From assembly GCA_963804055.1 (NCBI GenBank), contig CAWDOU010000001.1, forward strand, positions 558,001 to 622,000: a stretch of 64,000 nucleotides of DNA. The letters are read 5' to 3'. Position numbers and translations under genes: made by a program. Under the pieces are notes generated by a model. It made no database searches and was not told where the DNA came from. It saw only the letters and a list, made by a program, of their open reading frames with translations. Each line of letters begins with the position of its first letter. Position 1 is the stretch's first letter. Below, one piece after another: positions 8,351-16,066 of this stretch. The DNA is from Bog-473 sp963804055. GTDB lineage: Bacteria > Actinomycetota > Acidimicrobiia > Acidimicrobiales > RAAP-2.

Positions 8351-8850
8351 CAGCGGTCGACCGCCGTGATGTGGACCGTGAGCATGCCGCCCGGCGCCTG
8401 GTACTCCACTGCGTCCCCGGCCGTACGCCCGATGAGGACCTGGCCCAGGGGCGAGCTTGGGGACACCACGGGAAGATCGCCCTGGCGCTCTTCGATGGAG
8501 CCCACGAAGAACTGCTGCGTATCGTCCTCGTCGTCGCCTTCGTAGCGCAGCGTCACGGTGCTGCCCAGGGAGATGGAGCCGTCGTCCGCGCCCGCCTCGT
8601 CGACGATCTCGACCTCTTTGAGCATCGCCTGGAGCTGGCGCACCCGGGACTCCATCTTCCCCTGCGCATCCTTGGCCGCGTGGTAGTCGCCGTTCTCGCT
8701 CAGGTCGCCCAGGGCACGGGCCGTCTCAATGGCCTGGGCGATCTCGACCCGTCCCCGGGTCGTCAGGTCCTCGAGCTCGGCCACCAGGCGGTCGTAGGTG
8801 GCCTGGGTCAGCTTTGTCGTCTCGGTCTGGTTGGCGGAAGCGTTGGTCAC
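8350..8850 (-). CDS. greA: Transcription elongation factor GreA
   Basis: A 166-residue GreA: an N-terminal coiled-coil domain with the acidic tip motif GDLSENGDYHAAKDAQG near residue 45, then the C-terminal FKBP-like domain (ISLGSTVTLRYEG, ISPSSPLG-type loop SPSSPLGQVLIGRTAGD). It binds RNA polymerase and stimulates cleavage of backtracked transcripts. GTG 8850 was chosen because GGAGGA lies six bases upstream; the frame is open beyond. greA is the first gene of a run with leuC and leuD joined by TGATG junctions, an unusual pairing of a housekeeping factor with leucine genes. Confidence 0.95.
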   Translation of the reverse strand: MTNASANQTETTKLTQATYDRLVAELEDLTTRGRVEIAQAIETARALGDLSENGDYHAAKDAQGKMESRVRQLQAMLKEVEIVDEAGADDGSISLGSTVTLRYEGDDEDDTQQFFVGSIEERQGDLPVVSPSSPLGQVLIGRTAGDAVEYQAPGGMLTVHITAVDR

Positions 8851-8956
8851 GGCATGTCCTCCGGAAGGCGGATTGCGGGCGGTGCGGTGCACTGCGCCGG
8901 CGGCCACCAAGGCTAATCGCCCCCAGGTGGGGCGTCGGTCGCCCCTGCACCCTTGG

Positions 8957-8985
8957 TTGACGAGACGGCCCGGCTGCGAGAGACT
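8957..8985 (+). promoter_or_regulatory. Promoter of the leuB leader
   Basis: TTGACG at 8957-8962, a 17-base spacer and GAGACT at 8980-8985 give a well-spaced sigma70-type promoter. It points at the small leader ORF, whose ATG (8995) is nine bases after the -10 box, so initiation there is essentially leaderless. It lies in the 330-base gap between the divergent greA and leuB genes. Confidence 0.65.
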
Positions 8986-8994
8986 GTGGGGGTC

Positions 8995-9033
8995 ATGCGC
9001 CGCCACCAGACCTTCGTAGGCATTATTCACTAG
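8995..9033 (+). CDS. Putative branched-chain amino-acid leader peptide
   Basis: A 12-codon ORF encodes MRRHQTFVGIIH. It contains GTA-GGC-ATT-ATT, that is one Val and two consecutive Ile codons. GTA and ATT are rare in this GC-rich genome, where GTC/GTG and ATC dominate. Ribosome stalling at these codons when isoleucyl- or valyl-tRNA is short would be the sensing step of classical attenuation. The ORF sits directly after a promoter and just before a terminator hairpin, ahead of leuB-ilvE-cimA. Too short for ordinary gene finding; the assignment rests on position and codon content. Confidence 0.65.
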   Translation: MRRHQTFVGIIH

Positions 9034-9085
9034 GCGCGCACCCTCTCCGCGCGCCGTCCAACCGTCCACAGCGTGGGCGGTTTTT
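9033..9085 (+). terminator. Attenuator: pause hairpin and intrinsic terminator before leuB
   Basis: A 7-bp stem GGCGCGC/GCGCGCC (9033-9039 with 9049-9055) follows the leader-peptide stop. Next comes ACCGTCCAC-AGC-GTGGGCGGT (9061-9069 with 9073-9081, one G-U pair), followed at once by a run of five T (9081-9085), an intrinsic terminator. The 5' arm sequence CCGTCCA is present twice in tandem (9054-9060 and 9062-9068), so the 3' arm has two possible partners, the first of which overlaps the pause hairpin. This gives mutually exclusive folds, as attenuation needs. The exact switch is not resolved by eye. Confidence 0.65.
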
Positions 9086-9180
9086 CAATTCCCGGCGGAA
9101 TCTGCGGCGGGATCCGCACCAGGGGAAGCGGCACCGGCGACGCAGCACCACCAGAACGACACGACGAAAGGACCACAGGA

Positions 9181-10221
9181 GTGAGCAAGGCCAGCAGGCA
9201 TCGGGTCGCCGTCATCGGCGGTGACGGCATCGGCCCCGAGGTGTGTGCCGAGGCGCTGAAGGTGGTCGCCGCGTCCGGCGTGGACCTCGACACGACCGAG
9301 TTCGAGCTGGGGGCCGCCCGCTACCTGCGCGACGGCACCGTCCTGTCGGACGAGACCCTCGAGGAGCTCCGCGGCTACGACGCCATCCTGCTCGGTGCCG
9401 TCGGCCCACCGGTCGGCGACACCACGGTCCCTCCGGGCACGCTCGAGCGCGGCCTGCTGCTCAAGCTCCGCTTCGAGCTGGACCTCTACGTCAATCTGCG
9501 CCCGTTCAGCGGGGTGCCGGGATCGATCGCCGAGGGCGCGGACTTCGCGGTCATCCGGGAGAACACGGAGGGGACCTACGCCGGCGAGGGCGGGTTCCTG
9601 CGCAAGGGGACCCCGCACGAGGTGGCCACACAGGGCTCGGTGAACACCCGGATGGGCGCGGAGCGCTGCGTGCGCTTCGCCTTCGATCTGGCCGGCCGGC
9701 GCAGCAACCGCCTGACCCTCGTGCACAAGACAAACGTGCTGACCTTCGCCGGCGACCTGTGGAACCGGACCGTCACCGAGGTGGCCACGGAGTACCCCGA
9801 CGTCACCTGGGACTACAACCACGTCGATGCCGCCTGCATCTACATGGTGGAGCAGCCCACGCGCTACGACGTGATCGTCACCGACAACCTCTTCGGTGAC
9901 ATCCTCACCGACCTGGCCGGAGCGGTCGCGGGGGGCATCGGCTTCGCCGCCTCGGCCAACCTCAACCCGGCGCGTACCGGGCCTTCGCTCTTCGAGCCCG
10001 TGCACGGCGCCGCCCACGACATCGCCGGCAAGGGCATCGCCAACCCCCTGGCCGCCATCCACTCGGCCGCGCTCATGCTCGACTTCCTCGGCGAGACCGA
10101 CGCCGCCGGTCGCATTCTCAAGGCGCTCGGCGCCCAGTCCGATTCCATGTCAACGCCCTCCAAGACCACCGAAGCGCTCTCCACCACCGCCGTGGGCGAC
10201 GCCATCGCAGAAAGGCTGTAG
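9181..10221 (+). CDS. leuB: 3-isopropylmalate dehydrogenase
   Basis: A 346-residue NAD-dependent beta-decarboxylating dehydrogenase. It oxidises 3-isopropylmalate to 2-oxoisocaproate in leucine synthesis and the 3-methylmalate equivalent in the citramalate pathway. Motifs are VAVIGGDGIGPEV at the N-terminus, VIRENTEGTYAGEGG near residue 125, and the metal-binding VTDNLFGDILTDLAGAVAGG. The C-terminal NAD loop region includes FEPVHGAAHDIAGKGIANP. GTG 9181 follows a purine-rich GAAAGGACC and gives the normal family length. It opens an operon with ilvE (5-base gap) and cimA, downstream of a putative attenuator. Confidence 0.97.
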   Translation: MSKASRHRVAVIGGDGIGPEVCAEALKVVAASGVDLDTTEFELGAARYLRDGTVLSDETLEELRGYDAILLGAVGPPVGDTTVPPGTLERGLLLKLRFELDLYVNLRPFSGVPGSIAEGADFAVIRENTEGTYAGEGGFLRKGTPHEVATQGSVNTRMGAERCVRFAFDLAGRRSNRLTLVHKTNVLTFAGDLWNRTVTEVATEYPDVTWDYNHVDAACIYMVEQPTRYDVIVTDNLFGDILTDLAGAVAGGIGFAASANLNPARTGPSLFEPVHGAAHDIAGKGIANPLAAIHSAALMLDFLGETDAAGRILKALGAQSDSMSTPSKTTEALSTTAVGDAIAERL

Positions 10222-10226
10222 CCGCC

Positions 10227-11156
10227 ATGCCGATCACCACGACCGAGAAGATCTGGATGGACGGCGAGCTCGTCGACTGGGCCGACGCCACCGTGCACGT
10301 GCTCACGCACACCATGCACTACGGCTCCGGCGTCTTCGAGGGCATCCGGGCCTACCCGACCAGCCGGGGCGTCGCCGTGTTCCGGCTCGGGGACCACATC
10401 CGCCGGCTCTTCGCCTCGGCTCGCATCTTCATGATCGACGTGCCGTTCACCGTGGACGAGGTCATCGAGGCCACGCGGCTGGTCGTGCGCGCCAACGGCC
10501 TGAAGGACGGCTGTTACATCCGTCCCCTCATCTACCTCGGCTACGGCGAGATGGGCCTCAACCCGCTGCCCTGCCCGGTCAACGTGTCGGTGGCGGCCTG
10601 GCCCTGGGGGACCTACCTGGGCGACGAGGGCATCGCCAACGGCGTGTCGTGCAAAATCAGTTCGTGGCGACGCCACGACCCCAACGCGGTGCCGACAGCG
10701 GCCAAAGGCACCGGCATGTACGCCAACTCCTCGCTGGCCAAGGTGGAGGCCCTGAAGGCGGGCTACGACGAGGCGATCCTGCTGGCACCCAACGGCGACG
10801 TGAGCGAGTGCACCGGCGAGAACATCTTCATCGTGCGCGACGGGGTGCTCTTCACGCCGCCCACCTCCGACGCCGGCGCGCTGGACGGCATCACGCAGGA
10901 CTCCGTCGAGACCATTGCCCGTGACCTCGGCTACGAGGTGCGCCATGAGCCCATCATCCGCACCGACCTCTACCTCGCCGACGAGGCCTTCCTCACCGGA
11001 ACCGCCGCCGAGGTCGTCCCGATCCGGGCCGTCGACGACCGTCAAGTGGGCATCGGACGCCCGGGGAAGATCACCAAGGAGATCCAGCAGACCTACTTCG
11101 CCACCGTGCGGGGCGAGGTGGATCAGTACAAGGAATGGTTGGACCATGTCGACTGA
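10227..11156 (+). CDS. ilvE: Branched-chain amino-acid aminotransferase
   Basis: A 309-residue class IV PLP aminotransferase catalysing the last step of leucine, isoleucine and valine synthesis. The N-terminal KIWMDGELVDWADATVHVLTH and HYGSGVFEGIRAY segments are typical of IlvE. The catalytic lysine lies in AKGTGMYANSSLAKVEA, and the C-terminal phosphate-binding part in SECTGENIFIVRDG and FLTGTAAEVVPI. It lies between leuB (5 bases upstream) and cimA, whose start codon overlaps its end by 11 bases, so the three are surely cotranscribed. Confidence 0.96.
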   Translation: MPITTTEKIWMDGELVDWADATVHVLTHTMHYGSGVFEGIRAYPTSRGVAVFRLGDHIRRLFASARIFMIDVPFTVDEVIEATRLVVRANGLKDGCYIRPLIYLGYGEMGLNPLPCPVNVSVAAWPWGTYLGDEGIANGVSCKISSWRRHDPNAVPTAAKGTGMYANSSLAKVEALKAGYDEAILLAPNGDVSECTGENIFIVRDGVLFTPPTSDAGALDGITQDSVETIARDLGYEVRHEPIIRTDLYLADEAFLTGTAAEVVPIRAVDDRQVGIGRPGKITKEIQQTYFATVRGEVDQYKEWLDHVD

Positions 11157-12861
11157 CGACAGCGCTGACGCCGGCGACGGCGCCGGCACCCACAGCCACG
11201 GGGGCGTCCGGCACACCCACGCGCACGGCCACACGGCCCACGCGCACGACTTCGCCGTCCCCGACCTGCCCGAGGCCGTCGACATCTTCGACACGATCCT
11301 GCGCGACGGCAGCCAGCAGGAGGGCCTCTCGCTCACGGTCGACGACAAGCTCCGGGTGGCCGAGCAGCTCGATCACCTCGGCGTGACCTTCATCGAGGGC
11401 GGCTGGCCGGGGGCCAACCCCAAGGACGTCGAGTTCTTCGCGCGGGCCAAGAAGGAACTGGCGCTCCACACCGCCACGCTGGTGGCCTTCGGCTCCACCC
11501 GGCGGGCCGGCGTCAAGGCGGAGACGGATGCCGTCCTCGCCAACCTGGTCGAGTCGGGGGCGCCGATTGCCTGCATCGTCGCCAAGTCGTGGGACCGTCA
11601 CGTGGCCGAGGCGCTCCGCACGTCGCTCGACGAGGCGGTCGCCATGGTGGCCGACTCCGTGCGCTTCCTGCGCGAGAACGACCTGCGCGTCTTCCTCGAT
11701 GCGGAGCACTTCTTCGACGGCTACCGGCGCAATCCCGAGTTCGCCCTGTCCGTCCTGGCGGCGGCCGAGGAGGCGGGGGCCGAAGCACTGGTGCTTTGCG
11801 ACACCAACGGAGGGTCGTTGCCCGACGACGTGGGCCGGGCGGTGGCGGACGTGCGTGAGCGCACGAGCGCGCAGCTCGGGATCCACTGCCACAACGATGC
11901 CGGCTGCGCGGTGGCCAACTCGTTGGTGGCGGTGCAGGCCGGCGTGACGCAGGTGCAGGGCTGCATCAACGGCTACGGCGAGCGGGCGGGCAACACCGAC
12001 CTGTCGGCCGCCATCCCCAACCTGTCGCTCAAGCTCAACATCCGTACCATCCCGGCCGACCGGCTGGAGCGGCTCACGCCGGTGGCGCACCACATCGCCG
12101 AACTGGTGAACATCGCGCCCAACCCGCAGCAGCCCTACGTCGGGAACTCGGTATTCGCCCACAAGGGTGGGCTGCACGCCAGTGCCGTGGCACGCAGCGC
12201 CGACCTCTACGAGCACGTCGAGCCAAACCTGGTGGGCAACGGGACCCGCGTCGTGGTCTCCGAGATGGCCGGACGGTCGACGCTGGCCATGAAGGCCGAC
12301 GAGCTCGGGCTCGCACTCGACGGTGAGGTCATCGGCCGCGTGCTCGACGAGCTCAAGCGGCTGGAGCACGAGGGCTACCACTTCGAGGTGGCCGACGGCT
12401 CGCTGGAGCTCTTGCTGCGGAGGGCGACCGGATGGGTGGCCGACTTCTTCACGGTCGAGTCGTTCCGGGTGATCACGGATCACGCCCAGGGCAGCGAATC
12501 CGACACCGGCCGGACGGACGACCTGGCCGGCGTCATGACCGAGGCCACGGTGAAGGTGCACGTCGGACCCGAGCGCATCGTCGCCGTCGCCGAGGGCAAC
12601 GGCCCGGTCAACGCGCTCGACGGCGCCCTGCGCGCCGCCATCGGCGCCAAGTTCCCGGCGCTCGACCACATCCACCTGACCGACTACCGGGTCCGGGTCC
12701 TCGACACCGGACGGGGCACGGGTGCCGTCACCCGTGTCCTGGTGGACACCACCGACGGGCAGCGGACCTGGACCACCATCGGGGTGTCGGAGAACATCAT
12801 TGAGGCCAGCTGGCAGGCCCTCTACGATTCGATCGTGTTCGGGTTACTCCACGCCTCCTGA
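11146..12861 (+). CDS. cimA: (R)-citramalate synthase with His-rich N-terminal extension
   Basis: A 571-residue enzyme of the TIGR00977 group of the isopropylmalate/homocitrate synthase family. It condenses pyruvate and acetyl-CoA to citramalate, the first step of threonine-independent isoleucine synthesis. The TIM barrel begins with FDTILRDGSQQEGLSLTVDD and continues with IEGGWPGANPKD, GIHCHNDAGCAVANS and GLHASAVARS. A C-terminal LeuA-type allosteric domain follows (ATVKVHVGPE, DYRVRVLDTGRGTGAVTRVL). Residues 15-35 carry eight histidines before the catalytic domain begins, an extension not needed for the fold. ATG 11146 overlaps the ilvE end by 11 bases. Confidence 0.93.
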   Translation: MSTDDSADAGDGAGTHSHGGVRHTHAHGHTAHAHDFAVPDLPEAVDIFDTILRDGSQQEGLSLTVDDKLRVAEQLDHLGVTFIEGGWPGANPKDVEFFARAKKELALHTATLVAFGSTRRAGVKAETDAVLANLVESGAPIACIVAKSWDRHVAEALRTSLDEAVAMVADSVRFLRENDLRVFLDAEHFFDGYRRNPEFALSVLAAAEEAGAEALVLCDTNGGSLPDDVGRAVADVRERTSAQLGIHCHNDAGCAVANSLVAVQAGVTQVQGCINGYGERAGNTDLSAAIPNLSLKLNIRTIPADRLERLTPVAHHIAELVNIAPNPQQPYVGNSVFAHKGGLHASAVARSADLYEHVEPNLVGNGTRVVVSEMAGRSTLAMKADELGLALDGEVIGRVLDELKRLEHEGYHFEVADGSLELLLRRATGWVADFFTVESFRVITDHAQGSESDTGRTDDLAGVMTEATVKVHVGPERIVAVAEGNGPVNALDGALRAAIGAKFPALDHIHLTDYRVRVLDTGRGTGAVTRVLVDTTDGQRTWTTIGVSENIIEASWQALYDSIVFGLLHAS

Positions 12862-12891
12862 GGCGAGGGGATCGCTACAGGGGGATCGCGC

Positions 12892-14604
12892 ATGACGGTG
12901 TGGAGCCGGATCGCAGCATCGGCCGTCAAGCTCCCTCCGCCGCACACCACTGACGTGTCCGTGGAGCGCGGCCTCACCGCCAAGATGCCCGACGGCGTCG
13001 AGCTGGTAGCCGACCGCTGGTACCCGACGCACCCGCCGGCCGACCTGCCGACCGTGCTCATCCGCACGCCGTACGGGCGCACCATCATGGGCCCGCTCGG
13101 TCGCCTGTATGCCGAACGCGGCTACCAGGTCGTCGTACAGAGCTGCCGGGGGACCTTCGGGTCCGGCGGCGACTTCGTCCCGGTGCGCAACGAGGAGGCC
13201 GACGGGCGGGCCACGCTGGAGTGGGTGGCGGCGCAGCCGTGGTTCGACGGGCGCCTCGTCATGTGGGGCGGGAGCTACCTCGGCATGACGCAGTGGGCGG
13301 TGGCACAGGACGCGCCGGAGTTCCTGCGGGCGCTGAGCTTCCAGGTCACGGCGGCGAACTTCCGTGACTCGGTCGTGTTCCCCGGTGGCGCGTTCGCGCT
13401 CGAGACGGGGCTGGCCTGGCTGCACGAGATCAAGCACCAGGAGCTCGGTTGGCGCGCCGTGTTGCGCGCCCACCTGCGCAGCGCCAAGGCGGTGGCCCGC
13501 GCCTGCGAGGTCCTTCCCCTCGGGAAGTGCGACAGCGCCGCCATCGGCGAGCCGATGGCCTTCTACCAGGAGTGGCTCGAGCACAGCACCCCCGGCGACC
13601 CGTGGTGGGAGGGCGTCGATTTCGGTCGCCGGCTCGACAACGTCCCGCCCGCCAGCTTCATCGGTGGCTGGTACGACCTCTTCCTGCGGGCGCAGGTGGC
13701 CGACTACGAGGCCCTCCGCCGGGCCGGGCGCACGGCCCGACTGACCATCGGGCCCTGGACCCACGCCAGTCCCGCCCTGTTCGCCGAGACGGTGCGCGAC
13801 GGGCCGCGGTGGTTCGACAGCCAGCTCGGGGTCGGCCGGGACGACCGGCAGGACGCGCCGGTCCGGGTGTTCGTCATGGGATCGCGCACCTGGCAGGAGT
13901 TCTCCATGTGGCCGCCGGCGGGGAGGACCGAACGCTGGTATCTCGGGCGGGGCGGCACCCTGACGCAGGCGCCGCCGGGCCGTGACTCCTCTGGCGGCTC
14001 GGGCGGCGCACCCGACCGGTACCACTACAACCCGAGCGACCCCACGCCGTCGGTCGGTGGTCCTTCCCTCAACATGACCACGGCGGGACGCAAGGACCAG
14101 CGCCGCCGCGAAGTCCGACGTGACGTCCTCACGTACACCAGTCCGGTGCTGACCGACGACCTCACCGTCATCGGCCCGCTGACCGCGACGCTCCACGTGC
14201 GCTCGACGCTCGAGCACACCGACTTCTTCGTCCGGCTGTGCGACGTGACGGAGAAGGGCAGGTCGTTCAACCTGAGCGACGGCATTGTGCGGCTGACGCC
14301 GGGCGCGGTCGAGCAGGACGAAGACGGCGTCCACACGCTCCACATCTCCATGTGGCCCACCGCCAACACCTTCCGGGCCGGTCACCGCATCCGACTGCAG
14401 GTCTCCAGCGGCGCCCATCCGCTGTTCAACCGCAACACCGGTACGGGTGAACCGCTGGCCACGGGGGCGAACCTGCGCTCGGCCGACCAGGAGGTCTTCC
14501 ACGACGCCGGGCGCCCGTCCTCCGTCGACCTGCACGTGGTGCCGCTGCTCGACGGCGGCTCACTGGGCGAGCACGGAATGGGTTCGCCCGACCCCCTCGG
14601 CTAG
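12892..14604 (+). CDS. CocE/NonD-family alpha/beta hydrolase (X-Pro dipeptidyl-peptidase type)
   Basis: A 570-residue serine hydrolase of the CocE/NonD family. The N-terminal alpha/beta core has LTAKMPDGVELVADRWYP, TVLIRTPYG and the nucleophile elbow GGSYLGM near residue 127. Then come a helical cap and the acid/His region (GPWTHASP). The C-terminal jelly-roll domain includes TSPVLTDDLTVIGPLTATLHV and MWPTANTFRAGHRIRLQVSSGAHP. Members hydrolyse esters or X-Pro peptides; the substrate here is unknown. It follows cimA by 30 bases and may share its transcript. No signal peptide is visible. Confidence 0.9.
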   Translation: MTVWSRIAASAVKLPPPHTTDVSVERGLTAKMPDGVELVADRWYPTHPPADLPTVLIRTPYGRTIMGPLGRLYAERGYQVVVQSCRGTFGSGGDFVPVRNEEADGRATLEWVAAQPWFDGRLVMWGGSYLGMTQWAVAQDAPEFLRALSFQVTAANFRDSVVFPGGAFALETGLAWLHEIKHQELGWRAVLRAHLRSAKAVARACEVLPLGKCDSAAIGEPMAFYQEWLEHSTPGDPWWEGVDFGRRLDNVPPASFIGGWYDLFLRAQVADYEALRRAGRTARLTIGPWTHASPALFAETVRDGPRWFDSQLGVGRDDRQDAPVRVFVMGSRTWQEFSMWPPAGRTERWYLGRGGTLTQAPPGRDSSGGSGGAPDRYHYNPSDPTPSVGGPSLNMTTAGRKDQRRREVRRDVLTYTSPVLTDDLTVIGPLTATLHVRSTLEHTDFFVRLCDVTEKGRSFNLSDGIVRLTPGAVEQDEDGVHTLHISMWPTANTFRAGHRIRLQVSSGAHPLFNRNTGTGEPLATGANLRSADQEVFHDAGRPSSVDLHVVPLLDGGSLGEHGMGSPDPLG

Positions 14605-14614
14605 TCTCCCGCGC

Positions 14615-15109
14615 ATGACGCAGCCGACCTTCGTGCCCATCGCCGAGGCGGACCAGGTCCGCCCGGCCCGGCACCTGCACGTGCCCGGGACGTGGACCAC
14701 GGACCGCCCGGCCGAGCTCAAGGGGCCGACCATGCGGCGGGGCGCCAACCTCGGGACGCCCGGGCCCGACTCGGGCTTCGCGCTGCGCCTGGCCCACCGG
14801 TTCGGGGACGAGCTCAAGCTGGGCGAGGGCGAGTCCGAGCACGATGTGCTGCTGGGCGTCGCGCTCGTCGCCTCCAAGCGGGCCGCACTCTTCGGCCGCG
14901 CACCGTGCATCTACGACGTCACGCTCGCGCTCAACCTGTGGGGCTTCCTCATCGACGTCCCGGCGAGCGAGCAGGAGACGCGCCGGGAGCAGTTCTCCTC
15001 CATTTCGCACGACTATGTGGCGCAGCGGGCGCTCGTCGACTCGGTGCCCGAGGCGACGCTGCGGCAGAGCCCGGACGAGGTCCGTGCGGGAGGCGGTCCG
15101 GCCGCGTAA
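14615..15109 (+). CDS. Conserved hypothetical protein
   Basis: A 164-residue protein of no family I recognise, with a motif-like start (IAEADQVRPARHLHVPGTW) and a helical centre (SEHDVLLGVALVASKRAALFGRAPCIYDVTLALNLWGF). The TAGTCT box at 14602-14607 stands seven bases before ATG 14615, which suggests a leaderless message and supports this start. It lies between two hydrolase genes in a lipid-degradation neighbourhood, but nothing shows its function. Confidence 0.7.
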   Translation: MTQPTFVPIAEADQVRPARHLHVPGTWTTDRPAELKGPTMRRGANLGTPGPDSGFALRLAHRFGDELKLGEGESEHDVLLGVALVASKRAALFGRAPCIYDVTLALNLWGFLIDVPASEQETRREQFSSISHDYVAQRALVDSVPEATLRQSPDEVRAGGGPAA

Positions 15110-15119
15110 CGCGGCGCAC

Positions 15120-15995
15120 ATGACCGCCGTGGACGCAATCGGGGCGATCGACCGGCTCGAGATCGAGGCCGGTGGCTTCACCTTCACCGGCCGGGCCTGT
15201 GGCCCGCACGAAGGGCGCAAGGTGCTGCTCCTGCACGGCTTCCCCCAGACCTCGTGGGCCTGGCGCGACGAGCTGTGGGCGCTCGGCCGGGCCGGGTACC
15301 GCGCCATCGCGCCCGACCAGCGTGGCTACTGCCCCGGCGCCCGTCCCGCCGACGTGGGCGACTACGCCACCGAGCGACTCCTCGATGACGTGATCGCGGT
15401 GGCGGACTCCATGGAGATGGACACGTTCGACCTCGTGGGCCACGACTGGGGCGGCATGCTCGGCTGGATCGTGGCCTCGCGCCATCCCGGCCGCGTGCGC
15501 ACGCTCACCGTGGTCTCGACGCCGCACCCGCTTGCGCTGCACGAGGCGCTACGGGGGGCCGATCCCACCCAGGCCGCCTACGGCGCGTCCATGGACGCCT
15601 ACCGCTCCCCCGAGGTGCCCGAGCGCCTGCTGCTCGGTGCCGACGGCGCCGGTGGCGGCCTCGCCACGCTCTTGGCCGAGACCGGACTCGATGACGAGGA
15701 TGCCCGGATGTACGTCGCCGCCCTGAGTGAGCCGGGCGCCCTCACGGCGGCCCTCAACTGGTACCGGGCCATGGACGGCAGCGCCCTCACCGGGCTGAAC
15801 CCCGTGTGCGTGCCCACGCTCTACGTCTGGTCCACCGGCGACGTCGCCTTCGGATGGGCGGCGGCCCAGAACACGGCAGAGTGCGTGCAGGGGCCGTACA
15901 CGTTCGAGGTGCTCGACAACGTGTCCCACTGGATCCCCGAGATGGCCCCGGTCGAGCTCTCGGGGTTCCTGATCCGGCACCTCAAGGCGAACTGA
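15120..15995 (+). CDS. Alpha/beta hydrolase, epoxide hydrolase-like
   Basis: A 291-residue alpha/beta hydrolase. The oxyanion strand KVLLLHGFPQTSWAWRDEL is followed by the nucleophile elbow GHDWGGMLGW near residue 108. An Asp nucleophile in that elbow (DLVGHDWGG) points to epoxide hydrolase or dehalogenase rather than Ser esterase chemistry. The catalytic His is in DNVSHWIPEMAP near the C-terminus. The start follows the preceding stop by ten bases. Substrate unknown; the neighbours are lipid and CoA-ester genes. Confidence 0.87.
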   Translation: MTAVDAIGAIDRLEIEAGGFTFTGRACGPHEGRKVLLLHGFPQTSWAWRDELWALGRAGYRAIAPDQRGYCPGARPADVGDYATERLLDDVIAVADSMEMDTFDLVGHDWGGMLGWIVASRHPGRVRTLTVVSTPHPLALHEALRGADPTQAAYGASMDAYRSPEVPERLLLGADGAGGGLATLLAETGLDDEDARMYVAALSEPGALTAALNWYRAMDGSALTGLNPVCVPTLYVWSTGDVAFGWAAAQNTAECVQGPYTFEVLDNVSHWIPEMAPVELSGFLIRHLKAN

Positions 15996-16066
15996 AGCAC
16001 GCTCGTCCAGGGCGCCTCGTCCGAGCAGGGCGAACCGCACCCCGCGGCGCCTGCGAGAATGACGGC

